DNA of 64,000 bases from Arenibacter sp. P308M17 (GCF_003426735.1 NZ_QVON01000001.1:372001-436000), one strand, 5' to 3'. Shown: positions 26,205 to 36,690, numbered from the stretch's first letter. A program made the numbers and translations. Notes: generated by a model not told the origin, from the sequence alone.

Positions 26205-28592
26205 TTATTTCTTAATCGGTACCCTTAGATCAATACTTTTCTGATTTCTGAAGACGGTCAGGTTTAAACTTCCTTTCCAGTTGTGTGCCTGAATAATTTG
26301 TCTTAAATCCAATATTTCATTGATCTCCCTTTCTTCACCGCCTATGATGACATCCCCCACCTGAAGTTCGGATAGGGCCATAATACTGTTCGGCTCAATG
26401 GCCAAAATCAAAATACCTGCCGTTTTGTTAAGCCCTGAAGCAGATCTTTCCGCTAAAGTCTCGATATTTTTGAGGTTCCCACCCAGCCAATCCATAGTTA
26501 CTGCTTTCGATCCCTCGGCATCGGAAGTCAACAATAAATCTGGAATTTCAGGCGTTTTTGCCAATGCCTTAAGTGCCGGTTTCTTTACCCCAAAACTGTC
26601 CATTGGAAAATTGGTGAAACCAATGGCCATGGCCGGAGAATTTTGTTCTACACGGAAATCCCCATTTTCCGGATCCAAAAACTTTGGATATCCATAAATA
26701 CTATGGGTATCAATGCCATTTTCTTGGGATTTTAAGAGCGATTCCTGATCTGTAAAGAAATTATAATCCACTTCCTTTCCCCAAGCCTGAAGCCTAATGT
26801 CCTTATGGTCTGTCATTACAATATTTTTGCGGAAAACATCACCACTGTTCTTAAACCAGACATGGGGATGAAAACCATTGTTGATCATGATATTGTTCTC
26901 GACCGTTCTGAAAAACCCTTCCCTTAATTTTATTCCCCCATTTAGGCATAGGTTGTTGTATATCTTATAATTGGTAGAACCATCATCCAGATCTATATCC
27001 CAACCATGATCGCACCTAAATCGGTTATTTCTTATAATAGTGGTATGAATGGCGTCCCAAAGGGGCATATTGGGGTTTTCCAGGGTCATTTTATCCATTA
27101 TGGTCCTGTCGGGATGCCAAAACCGGTCCCTTCCCCAAGAATTGAAGGACCCGTGATCACCGGATTCCAGGACCGTGCTAAAAACATCATTATATTCAAT
27201 AATATGACCGCCCCAGGTACCCTCGCTCACATTTATACCCGCACGTGGAACCTCATAGATGCTATTATTGCTAACAGTAATATCCATGGCCATTGAAATC
27301 TCTACTCCAGCGGTTTGTTTTTCCAATCTCCCGATCCTGTAAATTAAATTATTGTCCGCAATACATTCCCGTGGATAACTATTGTTTAAAGGACCTTTAA
27401 TGGTATCCAACTTTGCCCGGTCCACAAATTCCCGATATTGAAAGGAAGGGGAACGTACCGCAGAGGGGCTTCCAACAAAACTTATGGCAGAGGCACCACA
27501 ATCATGTATGTGGTTTCCAGTAATCAGGGCCCCTTTATTGAATTCACTTAAAAAAATGGCATTGCCCCCCAGATTCCTGAATTCACAATCCTTGATCGTT
27601 ATGTTCTCTGTCCCTTCCATGAAAAGCGCCCCGCCCCTATATATCGTCCAATCGCTCCGAAGCAATTGCTCGTAGGGTTCCATGATGGTCCTTTTTGCAT
27701 GTTCAAAACGGATGCCTTCTATTAAAACATCTTTTACTGGAACGTTATCATCTCCTTTGATATCCACTAAATGTTTTAAATGGGACCCTTCTACCAGATC
27801 CTTGTTTAAATCCACACCTTCTTGGGGCCAATAGTATAGCATATCGGAATTTTTATCCATATACCATTCCCCGGGGCTATCCAGTTCTTCAAAAACATTT
27901 TCTACCATTCTATATTTTTCATGTATTCCTGCAGAGGTCCTATTATTTTGATGGCCACCTTCCAAAATGGCCTGTCCATTTTCGTCGATCCCCGAAATTA
28001 CAAAATGGAAGCCTCCCCATTCCCCCGCATGCATGGCATGTAGAATAGCGCCAATGGGTTGAGACCACCCTTTTATACGTTCAGGGTCAATGGCATCGGA
28101 AGCATGACCTTGCCAATGCCCCCCATTTTCATCATAATTGGGATAGCGGGCCAAAACCTGCTTTTTGCCATCAACAAACAATTGATCAAAGTTGGTATTG
28201 TCCGGAATTTTGGATACCCAAATATGATCCGAATGCCTTTTCCAATCCAGTTCCAATTTTTTGGAGCCCTTAAATGTAACCTTGTCCGCACCTTGTCCAA
28301 TTATTTGAAGGTTGTTCAGCAAGGGGGTAAGGAGGAGGGTGGAATCCAAATAATATTCCCCTTGTGACACATGGATGGTTATGGGATTCATTTTATCTTT
28401 TGAACGAATGTCCTTTGCCTCTTCCAGGGCCTCGTCAATATTATCAAAAATGGGCCCTGCAACGTCTTCATGCCCTTTGCCAACATATAGGTCAATAGTG
28501 TTTTCATTGGATTTACAATTTATAAATAGGACGATCAAAAGTATTATGGACGGCCATTTTATGCGGTAATTGGATATAAGGTATGTTAACAT
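26205..28592 (-). CDS. Right-handed beta-helix lipoprotein with C-terminal PDZ domain (GH141-like)
   Basis: 795 residues from the ATG at 28592; a TTG at 28637 would extend it by 15. A lipoprotein signal ends 'LLIVLFINC'. A parallel beta-helix dominates: repeated strands such as 'NITIKDCEFRNLGGNAIFL', 'ALITGNHIHDCGASAISF' and 'DITVSNNSIYEVPRAGINV'. A conserved-looking 'ESGDHGSFNSWGRDRFW' follows. The last ~70 residues form a PDZ fold ('LQVGDVIIGGEEREI', 'LTVFRNQKSIDLRV'). The architecture resembles GH141-type enzymes (alpha-L-fucosidase or xylanase), but that assignment is from memory of the fold and motif. It is the last gene of the minus-strand SusCD locus. Confidence 0.65.
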   Translation of the reverse strand: MLTYLISNYRIKWPSIILLIVLFINCKSNENTIDLYVGKGHEDVAGPIFDNIDEALEEAKDIRSKDKMNPITIHVSQGEYYLDSTLLLTPLLNNLQIIGQGADKVTFKGSKKLELDWKRHSDHIWVSKIPDNTNFDQLFVDGKKQVLARYPNYDENGGHWQGHASDAIDPERIKGWSQPIGAILHAMHAGEWGGFHFVISGIDENGQAILEGGHQNNRTSAGIHEKYRMVENVFEELDSPGEWYMDKNSDMLYYWPQEGVDLNKDLVEGSHLKHLVDIKGDDNVPVKDVLIEGIRFEHAKRTIMEPYEQLLRSDWTIYRGGALFMEGTENITIKDCEFRNLGGNAIFLSEFNKGALITGNHIHDCGASAISFVGSPSAVRSPSFQYREFVDRAKLDTIKGPLNNSYPRECIADNNLIYRIGRLEKQTAGVEISMAMDITVSNNSIYEVPRAGINVSEGTWGGHIIEYNDVFSTVLESGDHGSFNSWGRDRFWHPDRTIMDKMTLENPNMPLWDAIHTTIIRNNRFRCDHGWDIDLDDGSTNYKIYNNLCLNGGIKLREGFFRTVENNIMINNGFHPHVWFKNSGDVFRKNIVMTDHKDIRLQAWGKEVDYNFFTDQESLLKSQENGIDTHSIYGYPKFLDPENGDFRVEQNSPAMAIGFTNFPMDSFGVKKPALKALAKTPEIPDLLLTSDAEGSKAVTMDWLGGNLKNIETLAERSASGLNKTAGILILAIEPNSIMALSELQVGDVIIGGEEREINEILDLRQIIQAHNWKGSLNLTVFRNQKSIDLRVPIKK

Positions 28593-28704
28593 CGGTAATG
28601 GTTTTATTTTTGGTTCAATACTAATTTTATCGGGCAATTTGTTGTTGTTCGGTCACTATTTTTGTAATACTAATGTAAGGGATAAATAGATTATCCAAAT
28701 AAAT

Positions 28705-30189
28705 TTATTGGGCTTGCTCCTTTATGTTCCGTTTTACCTCTTTCATAATTTCTAAGGCTTCCTTGCCTACGGTGCCATCTTGATAAATACCTAAATTGAT
28801 AGTCACCGCCCCCTTATTTTTATTACATTCTTTGATATAGTTGGTCAGTGTTTTTGAATCAAACCTAGGCTTTGGCATTTCGGAAGTTTGCTGCACCCAG
28901 TAAGGTTCCATGATGAGCAATGCCTGATAGGGTAAGTCGGGCACTGGGCCATCCTTCATAAACCCGTCTGTTGGAATTTCAATTGGGCTTGCTACCTCTC
29001 CTGCCCAATAGTCCTGCCAAGGGGTAACAGAGGGATATATCCAGGAATTTAGACAGATAATCCTGTTTTTATTTCCTAATTTGGAGGCTCTATCGAATTC
29101 TTCAAAGGGTACCTCGGGAAACTCCTCGAAGATCTGGTACCAACTATCAAACCAATATCCTGCTATTTTATTCCCGTATCTATTTCCGATTTCACTTAGC
29201 ATCTCCTTAAAATTGAGAACAAAGTCTTGCTTCTCCATAGCTGTAGGCTCTCCCTTTACGTTTAGTTTAAAGGCTAGCGGGCCATTGATATAGGCTATTA
29301 ACCGTACTCCCTTTTTGTTCAATGCATCGGCGATCTCCAAAATTAAATCCCTTTTTGTTGTTTTACCGGGGTGACGTTTATCCCAGCTTTTGATTGGGGC
29401 AGGACAGTATGATTCTGCATGCCCTATGGTAAATATTACATAACCGGCACCCGTTTCTTCTACCATTTGGGCAAACTTTTCCACATCAAACTGGTTAACG
29501 GCATCTTCATAACTTTTAATGCTGCCATCTGGCTGAACACTTTCGGATGTCCAGTGGAACATTAGTCCGTAATTACTTTTGATAAGCCAATCAACGCTTT
29601 CCCTGGACTGTACTGCACGTAATTCTTCTTTCTTGATTTTTCTTTTTGCGGAAATGGGCAAAAGCTCTATGGACCGAATGTGCATTAGGGATTCCTTTTT
29701 GGTAATTCCCTGGGTGGAAAGAGAGACGACTTGCCTACCTTTCTTCAATGAAATTTTGGAAGAAATTGGGATACGCTCAAAATTTCTTCCCCCGATATAG
29801 GGTCCGGTTGTTGGTTTTAATACGAATTTGTGAATGCCCTCATTGGACGTAAATGAAATTTCTACATTTTCCCCTGCTTTTGGTACATTGGCGATCAGGA
29901 AAAGTTCATAGCTTTCATCGTCAGGGACGTTAATGTCCCATGTTAATTCGGAATTTCCCTTCCATGCCATATTTTCTCCTCCCTGCATTGCCAGTTCGCC
30001 TTTGGCCGTCAATGCCTTTGAACAGTATAGAAAAGTACTTTCATCGCTTTGGAGATGAACGGGTACGGGGTACGGGTTTGCAATATGCGGTGTGTGAACA
30101 CCGATAAAATTGTTTGAAAATATATGTATTGGAGCTAAAATCAAAATAAGGAAAATAGCAAATGCCCTAAGACTGATATTTTTTTTCAT
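28705..30189 (-). CDS. GH29-like secreted protein with N-terminal carbohydrate-binding-type domain
   Basis: 494 residues with a signal peptide (residues 1-25). A beta-sandwich of the NPCBM or galactose-binding type covers about 40-180 ('ELTWDINVPDDESYELFLIA', 'GRQVVSLSTQG'). The barrel opens 'KSNYGLMFHW' and carries 'GAGYVIFTIGHAESYCPAP' and 'GYWFDSWYQ', with Asp348 in the GH29 nucleophile position. It is clearly paralogous to the protein at 2098-3375, with similar Cys-Ala/Pro-Pro and WFD motifs. The usual signature around the GH29 nucleophile is only partly kept, so activity on fucosides is a hypothesis. Confidence 0.7.
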   Translation of the reverse strand: MKKNISLRAFAIFLILILAPIHIFSNNFIGVHTPHIANPYPVPVHLQSDESTFLYCSKALTAKGELAMQGGENMAWKGNSELTWDINVPDDESYELFLIANVPKAGENVEISFTSNEGIHKFVLKPTTGPYIGGRNFERIPISSKISLKKGRQVVSLSTQGITKKESLMHIRSIELLPISAKRKIKKEELRAVQSRESVDWLIKSNYGLMFHWTSESVQPDGSIKSYEDAVNQFDVEKFAQMVEETGAGYVIFTIGHAESYCPAPIKSWDKRHPGKTTKRDLILEIADALNKKGVRLIAYINGPLAFKLNVKGEPTAMEKQDFVLNFKEMLSEIGNRYGNKIAGYWFDSWYQIFEEFPEVPFEEFDRASKLGNKNRIICLNSWIYPSVTPWQDYWAGEVASPIEIPTDGFMKDGPVPDLPYQALLIMEPYWVQQTSEMPKPRFDSKTLTNYIKECNKNKGAVTINLGIYQDGTVGKEALEIMKEVKRNIKEQAQ

Positions 30190-30337
30190 CTTATATTATT
30201 TGATAATTGTAAAGAAAGATTGCTAGGGGAAGGTTTAAAATAGATCTACCCTATTTTCTTTAATAAAACCAATTTGAACATACCTTCAGGGCATGTTGGT
30301 TTACTTGGTGCCATGTTGTTTTTATGGATGAAAGGGA

Positions 30338-30360
30338 GTGGGAAAATAGGCTTTTCCCAC
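30338..30360. promoter_or_regulatory. Intercistronic hairpin between SusD and the GH29-like gene
   Basis: GTGGGAAAA and TTTTCCCAC are perfectly complementary with a 5-base loop, 33 bases past the SusD stop on the minus strand. There is no U-run directly after it. RNA stabilisation or partial termination between the transporter pair and downstream enzyme genes is plausible. Confidence 0.4.
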
Positions 30361-30392
30361 CCTCGTTCAAAAACTAACTCAAACAACTATTT

Positions 30393-31847
30393 TTATCCTC
30401 CGTATGGCGCATTGTCGGGAATATCATTATTTAAAATCTCAAAATCCGGCAAGATCCAAACTTGGTTGTACGGGCCAATAGGCACGGTAAGTTCATCACC
30501 TCTGGCCATTTGGACCTTATTGAAGGTATTGGTTCTTTTTAGATCGAACCATGCCTGTCCCTCGGCATAAAGCTCCCATTTTCTCTCATTGAGTACGGCT
30601 TCCCTAAATTCATCCTGGGTTAGATCGGCAAGATCCGGCACATGGGTAGGATCATTTTTGTCCACTCTTGCCCGCCACCTTATTTTATTAATATAAGGAT
30701 AGGCAGCATCCGGACCGTTCATCTCATTTTCCGCTTCTGCTGCTATAAGGAACATTTCTGCCAGTCTAATTAAAGGAAAAGTATAGAAACTCTGTGCGGA
30801 CGATGGCGTTGCCTTTATTTCCAATTGGCCTTCATCTATAAACTTGTTGAAATAGGATCTGGTTATAAATTCGGTTCCGTCCGTGGTCACGTAATTATCC
30901 TGAATCCCCCATTCAGACCTGTTGTCACCTGTTGCAAAGCTATTGATAAACGGCTGTGACGGCAACAGAAGGGCACTTTGATTTCCTGTGGGAGCCGTTA
31001 AAGTATGCATACCATTATTGCTGGTACCTTCCAAATAGAGAATTTCCCAAATCGATTCCGAAGTATAGCTTGTATTTTTAAAAACATCGGCAAAGTTGTC
31101 CGCCAAAGTATAGGGGCCAGCAATGACCTCATTGGCCTTGGTCAGGGCCAATGTATAATTGGCCGTAATGTTCATTGGGTTTCCTGCCGATGTAAGATAT
31201 ACCCTTGCCAATAGCGCCTTGGCCACAAAGCTATTAGCTCTTCCCTCTTGGGGGGAAGTAGTTGGCAGGCCTGCTTCGGCATCCAATAAATCCTGAATGA
31301 TCAGGTCGTAAATGTCGCTCTGGGGAGACCTATCTATCTGTACATCATTTACACCTGCCACTGGGGCCGTTCTTAGCGGTACATCGCCGTAGAGCTGTAC
31401 CAGTTGAAAGTAGGCATAGGCTCTTAACAACTTGGTTTCCGCAGCAAACATCGTTTTTTCCGCCTCTGTCAATACCGTTGTTGTTTCCAAAGCCAGCAAA
31501 ATCTGATTGGCATTGCTTATAACGGAATACGGTACAGACCAGGCATAACGGATGGACCAAAAGGAATTTCCCGGGCTGTTTCGCCACATATCCGTTCCCT
31601 GCTCCGCAGATTCGGGCTGGTCATAAAAGTCGCCGAACAATTCCTTTACTTCAAATTGTCTTCCTCCGACCATTTCATGGGACAAACCATAGGCTCCTTT
31701 TACTGCAGCCTCAAAATCATTGGTATTCTTGAAAAAATTATCCGGTGATATAAAGGTCCTTGTATCTTCTTCCAATATATCTTCACAGGAAAGGATACAA
31801 AAAAAGCCGAACAATATCATGCTATAGTTTAATATTCTTGATTTCAT
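30393..31847 (-). CDS. SusD/RagB-type glycan-binding lipoprotein
   Basis: 484 residues with a lipoprotein signal 'FFCILSC'. SusD signatures include 'ETKLLRAYAYFQLVQLYGDVPL', 'YDLIIQDLLDAEAGLP', 'LARVYLTSAG' and the C-terminal 'EFREAVLNERKWELYAEGQAWFDLKR'. It pairs with the SusC encoded 18 bases upstream in the transcript. The ligand cannot be inferred from sequence, but the downstream GH29-like and beta-helix proteins suggest a fucose- or deoxy-sugar-containing glycan. Confidence 0.96.
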   Translation of the reverse strand: MKSRILNYSMILFGFFCILSCEDILEEDTRTFISPDNFFKNTNDFEAAVKGAYGLSHEMVGGRQFEVKELFGDFYDQPESAEQGTDMWRNSPGNSFWSIRYAWSVPYSVISNANQILLALETTTVLTEAEKTMFAAETKLLRAYAYFQLVQLYGDVPLRTAPVAGVNDVQIDRSPQSDIYDLIIQDLLDAEAGLPTTSPQEGRANSFVAKALLARVYLTSAGNPMNITANYTLALTKANEVIAGPYTLADNFADVFKNTSYTSESIWEILYLEGTSNNGMHTLTAPTGNQSALLLPSQPFINSFATGDNRSEWGIQDNYVTTDGTEFITRSYFNKFIDEGQLEIKATPSSAQSFYTFPLIRLAEMFLIAAEAENEMNGPDAAYPYINKIRWRARVDKNDPTHVPDLADLTQDEFREAVLNERKWELYAEGQAWFDLKRTNTFNKVQMARGDELTVPIGPYNQVWILPDFEILNNDIPDNAPYGG

Positions 31848-31865
31848 CTTTTAGTTTTTTATGTG

Positions 31866-34800
31866 TTAAAAATCGATCATTACCCCTACGGTTACGGACT
31901 TGGTAGAGGGGTACACGCCCCGGTCCCATCCATTTACCGGTGCAGATTCCCATTGGGCCTCTGGATCGTAATGTGAGTAGTTTGTTATTGTAATCAAGTT
32001 TTGACCGCTTACGTACAATTTGAATCGCTCCAGACCAATTTTATCAATTACGGACTTTGGAAGATAGTAGCCCAATTTTATATCACGGAACTTTATATAA
32101 GAGCCATCTTCTACCCACAGGGAAGTTGGTGGGGCAAAAGTTATCGTATTAATGGCATTGGAGGATGCCTTGGCGTAAGTACCCCCGGATCCGGGACCGG
32201 TCCACCTGTTATCCCAGGCTTCTTGTGTAACATTCCAATCCCCTGTTATCGCCGTATAATATTTATTAAATTCGTTTACAATATCATTACCTACGGAGCC
32301 TACCATTAAAATGGTCAGATCGAAATTTTTATACGAAAATTCGTTGTTAAAGCCGAAAGTGAAATCTGGTTGTAAATTGCTTAATATTGTCTGATCGTCA
32401 TTGTTTACGATTCCGTTGCCATTGGTATCCTTAAACCTGTAATCACCAGCGGTTTTGTTGGGCTCCCCGTTTTGATCGGCTTCCGCATCGGTTTCATAAA
32501 TACCCTCTATTTCAAAACCGTACAATTGCTGCCCTGGTTCGCCCAAAAACAGTGGAAACCAATTGCCACCACCACCAGGGGCATCAATACGTTCAATTTT
32601 GTTTCCAAGTCCATCGTTGCCCAAACTGACCACTTTATTGCGGTTGAAGTTCATGTTAAGGCTGGTCGTCCAATTAAAATTTCCTACAAAATTTTTGGTG
32701 GCCAGTTCAAATTCAAACCCTTTGTTCTCGATTTCCCCTACATTACGTACCGAAGAAGTAAAGCCGGATGAGGTTGGGAGAATCGCGTTGAATAATAGGT
32801 CTTCAGTATTTTTTGTATAGTAATCGGCTATCAGATTGATCCGATTGTTGAACAGCCCCAGATCTACCCCGATATTACTGGCTGTCGTCGTTTCCCATTT
32901 AAGGTCCGGATTTTCAAATGCACTTAACACAAAACCTACATTTTGAGTGCCATCAAAAACAGGCGATGTGTTAGTTAAGCGTGCCAAGGTTTGGTAAGAT
33001 CCTATGGCCTGATTTCCGGACTTTCCATAACTAAGCCTCAATTTTAGGTCGTTAATATTCTTGGAATCTGCCAAAAATTCTTCATTTGAAATTTTCCACG
33101 CCAGAGCAGCGGAAGGGAAGAACGCATATTTATTGTTCTTACCAAATTTTGAGGAACCATCATACCTTGCCGTCAAGGTCATCAAATATCGATCATCAAA
33201 GGTATAATTGGCCCTGCTTAAATAGGAAATCAAGGTGGCATCACTAAATCCAGTACTTGGTGTTCCGCGATTTGCCGCCGATTGGAGGTTGTTGTTTCCA
33301 AAAGCGTCCGTTAAAAAACCGGTGCCACTGGCCGATAGGGAATTGGACTTGTCCTTTTGATAGGTCATCCCCGCCAATGCCCCAATGCTATGCTTCCCGA
33401 GCTCTTTTGAAAAGTTCAGGATATTTTCATTGACAAGGCTAAAGCTATTATCAGTAGATTTTGAAGCCTGGCCATCCGATGGGCCTGAACTTATTATACC
33501 AATGGGCCTATAGGTATTCGTGGTTCCTGTCAAGGCTGTAAGGCCCACATTGGTATTAAAACTTAGCCCATCCAAGATTTTATAGTTCAGATCGATACCT
33601 CCAATAATCCGGGTATTCAATCTTTGGAACATATCTTCATTGGCAAACGCCACGGGGTTGGTACCACCCCAAGGCACTCCTGAAAATACAGAATAACTTC
33701 CGTCACTTTCACGGATTGGGTCGGTAGGCGGCATAACAAGTGAGGTAAAGGGAATTGCCCCATAGCCATCTGCCGCTGCATCATTGGCCTGATTGTATTC
33801 TGACCAAGTAATCGCCAAATTGTTTTGTAGGGAAAGTCGATCGTTTATCTTTAGATCGCCGTTGATCCTTACACTATAGCGTTTAAACCCGGAATTGGTA
33901 ATAATACCTTCTTGGTTCAAATAATTGAAGGAGGTATAATATTTTGCAACATCATTACCCCCGGAAACCGATACCTGATGATTTTGCATCGAAGCCGTTC
34001 TATAGACCATATCCTGCCAATCATTATTGGGCAGATTGGCTATTTCTCCGGCATTGAAAACAGGAGCATCCCCTTCGGCCGCGGCTATACTATTGGCCAT
34101 CTCTACATAAGTGTCACGATCCAACAGATCTATTTTATTTCGAAGTGTTTGAAACCCCTGGTACCCGTGATATGACACCTTCGCCTTACCTTCTGCACCT
34201 CTTTTGGTGGTTATCAGGATAACGCCATTGGCTCCCCTTGCCCCATAAATGGCAGTGGAGGAAGCGTCTTTCAATATTTCCATGGACTTGATGTCTTCCG
34301 GGTTGATGTCGGAACCAAAATCATTCAAAGGAAAACCATCTACCACGTATAGTGGATTGTTGCCGCCACTTATGGAATTATTTCCCCGTACCCTAATAAC
34401 CACCCCCTGACCTGGTTGTCCGGAAGCCTGATTAACGCTGACACCTGCCGCACGGCCCTGCAATGCACTTGATACGCTGGTTACTGGAACTTGTGCAATT
34501 TCTTCGGAGGTTACTGAAGAAACGGAGCCGGTAAGATCGGATTTTTTTACAGTTCCATAGCCTACTACGACAACCTCCTCTAGGCCAGCAGCACTTTCCA
34601 CCAGGCTTACCGTAATATTGGTTTGGCCATTAATGGAGATCTCTTTGGTGGCATATCCAATATATGAAACCGTTAAAATGGCATTTTCATCTACCACGGA
34701 AATAGAAAAATTCCCATCAAAATCCGCCTGGGTTCCATTGGTGGTTCCCTTTTCCAGGATATTGGCACCTGGCATGGGAGTGCCACTTTGATCGGTTATT

Positions 34801-35240
34801 GTTCCAGTAACCGAGAATTGTAGTTCCTTTTCCGGGTTTAATCCAATGTTCGGGGATTCTATTATAGGTGTCTTCGGTTTTTCCCTCTTTAGGATGATCT
34901 GTCTATCGATAATTTTAAAGGAAATGTCGGTACCTCTGAATAAATCGGTCAATATGTTATCGATCCGTTCCTTGTGGACATGTACGGAAACAAGCCTTTC
35001 CGTATCAATCACATCTTGGTTGCCCAAAAACTTAAACTCACTTTTAGCTTCAATTTCATTAAATACGGTCATAAAACTTACTGCTTCCAAGTCCAATGTA
35101 ATTTTGGTATTTTGGGAGTAGGTACTGGCCTCAATTCTAAAAAGGGCTAATATTAGAAAAAGAGTGGTCAACTTCATTTTTAAACTGATATTGGGAAATA
35201 ATAGATATACTATCCCCAAACGAATAATATTTTTATTCAT
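31866..35240 (-). CDS. SusC-type TonB-dependent transporter with STN signalling domain
   Basis: 1124 residues. The first ATG (35240) gives a polar extension before the core signal 'MKLTTLFLILALF'; such extensions are usual in SusC proteins. A secretin/TonB N-terminal (STN) domain lies at about 45-115 ('FMTVFNEIEAKSEFKFL', 'FKIIDRQIILKR'). The carboxypeptidase-like domain is at about 145-220, then 'LEEVVVVGYGT', the plug (240-345, 'PLYVVDGFPLND', 'ILKDASSTAIYGARGAN') and the barrel. The STN domain allows the loaded transporter to signal to the FecR-type anti-sigma factor encoded next to it, so transport and induction are coupled. Confidence 0.97.
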   Translation of the reverse strand: MNKNIIRLGIVYLLFPNISLKMKLTTLFLILALFRIEASTYSQNTKITLDLEAVSFMTVFNEIEAKSEFKFLGNQDVIDTERLVSVHVHKERIDNILTDLFRGTDISFKIIDRQIILKREKPKTPIIESPNIGLNPEKELQFSVTGTITDQSGTPMPGANILEKGTTNGTQADFDGNFSISVVDENAILTVSYIGYATKEISINGQTNITVSLVESAAGLEEVVVVGYGTVKKSDLTGSVSSVTSEEIAQVPVTSVSSALQGRAAGVSVNQASGQPGQGVVIRVRGNNSISGGNNPLYVVDGFPLNDFGSDINPEDIKSMEILKDASSTAIYGARGANGVILITTKRGAEGKAKVSYHGYQGFQTLRNKIDLLDRDTYVEMANSIAAAEGDAPVFNAGEIANLPNNDWQDMVYRTASMQNHQVSVSGGNDVAKYYTSFNYLNQEGIITNSGFKRYSVRINGDLKINDRLSLQNNLAITWSEYNQANDAAADGYGAIPFTSLVMPPTDPIRESDGSYSVFSGVPWGGTNPVAFANEDMFQRLNTRIIGGIDLNYKILDGLSFNTNVGLTALTGTTNTYRPIGIISSGPSDGQASKSTDNSFSLVNENILNFSKELGKHSIGALAGMTYQKDKSNSLSASGTGFLTDAFGNNNLQSAANRGTPSTGFSDATLISYLSRANYTFDDRYLMTLTARYDGSSKFGKNNKYAFFPSAALAWKISNEEFLADSKNINDLKLRLSYGKSGNQAIGSYQTLARLTNTSPVFDGTQNVGFVLSAFENPDLKWETTTASNIGVDLGLFNNRINLIADYYTKNTEDLLFNAILPTSSGFTSSVRNVGEIENKGFEFELATKNFVGNFNWTTSLNMNFNRNKVVSLGNDGLGNKIERIDAPGGGGNWFPLFLGEPGQQLYGFEIEGIYETDAEADQNGEPNKTAGDYRFKDTNGNGIVNNDDQTILSNLQPDFTFGFNNEFSYKNFDLTILMVGSVGNDIVNEFNKYYTAITGDWNVTQEAWDNRWTGPGSGGTYAKASSNAINTITFAPPTSLWVEDGSYIKFRDIKLGYYLPKSVIDKIGLERFKLYVSGQNLITITNYSHYDPEAQWESAPVNGWDRGVYPSTKSVTVGVMIDF

Positions 35241-35367
35241 ATTTTTGTATACGTTTTTGTGGTTATTAAATTAATCACCTTTTACTATCGGGATATGTTA
35301 GAGCATATTCCGATTTTTTTATTTTAAGGTGGAACTAAAGTGGAATTCCAATCATAGGCATCTGGTT

Positions 35368-36525
35368 TTATGGTTCGTTAATAATTATTTCATCCCCTAG
35401 CCTGGTATAAGAGAAGGGAATACTACTCTGAAAATAGGTCATTACCTGCTCGATGGTTTCGGTATCGAATTTTGCAAAAAATTGTTGACTGTCCAATAGG
35501 CCATAATTATTGGTAATGGAAACATCGTAATGTCTCTCCAACACCTTAATAATTTCTGGAAACGGTCTTATTTTGAATATAATCTGCCCATTGATCCAAG
35601 AGGTATATTCAGTTACATCGGTCTTTGCGATCTGCATATTATTTATAGATTTGTCCCAAGAGGCGATCTGCCCGGGTATCAATACATATTTTTTCTCATC
35701 TTTCTTTGCACTATCCGTTGTATTTAACTCAACCGAACCTTCTACCAATACCGTATTTACGGAATTGTCGTTTGCATATGAGCTAACATTGAACCTTGTT
35801 CCCAATACGCGGATGTCAATATTATCCGTATTGACTATAAAGGAGGACGTTTTACTTTTAGATACCTCAAAAAAGGCCTCACCTTCCAAAAAGACCTTTC
35901 TGTCCTTATTTTTTAAAAATTTGACGGGATATTTTAGTCGGGTACCGGAATTAATATGAACTATAGAGCTATCGGATAGGATTAATTTCATTCTTTTTCC
36001 ATAAGGCACTACCAGTTCATTATAGATAAGTACTTCATCTGGCTGTTGGTCCCTGTTTTCGGAAACAACATTTTTATAATCCAACTGGGTCCCGTTTTGC
36101 CTACCAATTGTTTTACCGTTCTTATCTACAATTTTCACACTGCCATCTTCTTTTATGACCTGGGTGTTTCCATTTTCCTGTATTATGGTAATTGAATTTT
36201 CATCAACAAGTATTTCCTTGTCATTTTTTGTTGTCCAATGCACCATGTAGCCCAAGCCCATAAGTCCAATGAAAATGGCTGCGGCTTTATACCACCTGGC
36301 ATAAGATCGCTTATTGGAAATGGTCTTACCTTCGATCCTTTTCAACAACATTGAATATTCAGTTTCCAAATCAACCTCCTGTAAACCCAAGTTGATATAA
36401 TAGTGGTTTTCTAAAATGGCTTTAAATTTGTCCTGGTTTTTTTTCTTTGCCAACCAAACCTTAAGTCTTTCCATTTCTACACCGTTGATGGAGTCACTTA
36501 AATATTTATCTATTATTTCTTTCAA
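35368..36525 (-). CDS. FecR-type anti-sigma factor
   Basis: 385 residues with one membrane span at about 77-95 ('WYKAAAIFIGLMGLGYMVHW'). The N-terminal cytoplasmic part binds the sigma factor. The periplasmic part has the FecR motifs 'VPYGKRMKLILSDSSIVHINSGTRLKYP', 'REVFLEGEAFFEV'-like sequence, 'VLGTRFNVSSYAND' and a C-terminal STN-like DUF4974 region ('IIKVLERHYDV', 'FSYTRLGDEIIIN'). It would hold the ECF sigma factor (36691) inactive until the SusC at 31866 signals. It lies 127 bases upstream of susC on the same strand. Confidence 0.93.
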   Translation of the reverse strand: MKEIIDKYLSDSINGVEMERLKVWLAKKKNQDKFKAILENHYYINLGLQEVDLETEYSMLLKRIEGKTISNKRSYARWYKAAAIFIGLMGLGYMVHWTTKNDKEILVDENSITIIQENGNTQVIKEDGSVKIVDKNGKTIGRQNGTQLDYKNVVSENRDQQPDEVLIYNELVVPYGKRMKLILSDSSIVHINSGTRLKYPVKFLKNKDRKVFLEGEAFFEVSKSKTSSFIVNTDNIDIRVLGTRFNVSSYANDNSVNTVLVEGSVELNTTDSAKKDEKKYVLIPGQIASWDKSINNMQIAKTDVTEYTSWINGQIIFKIRPFPEIIKVLERHYDVSITNNYGLLDSQQFFAKFDTETIEQVMTYFQSSIPFSYTRLGDEIIINEP

Positions 36526-36690
36526 TTTATCTTTCTATTAATTAACAATAGGTTAAATTTCGATATTCAGAATGTAAACGAACAGAAAATGGGAAACCCT
36601 TAAAAAAATCTAAAATATTTTTCATATTTGTATTTTGTCATAGACCACAAATTAATAATCACCTTCTTTGGGAAGGCCATTTGAAATTAT

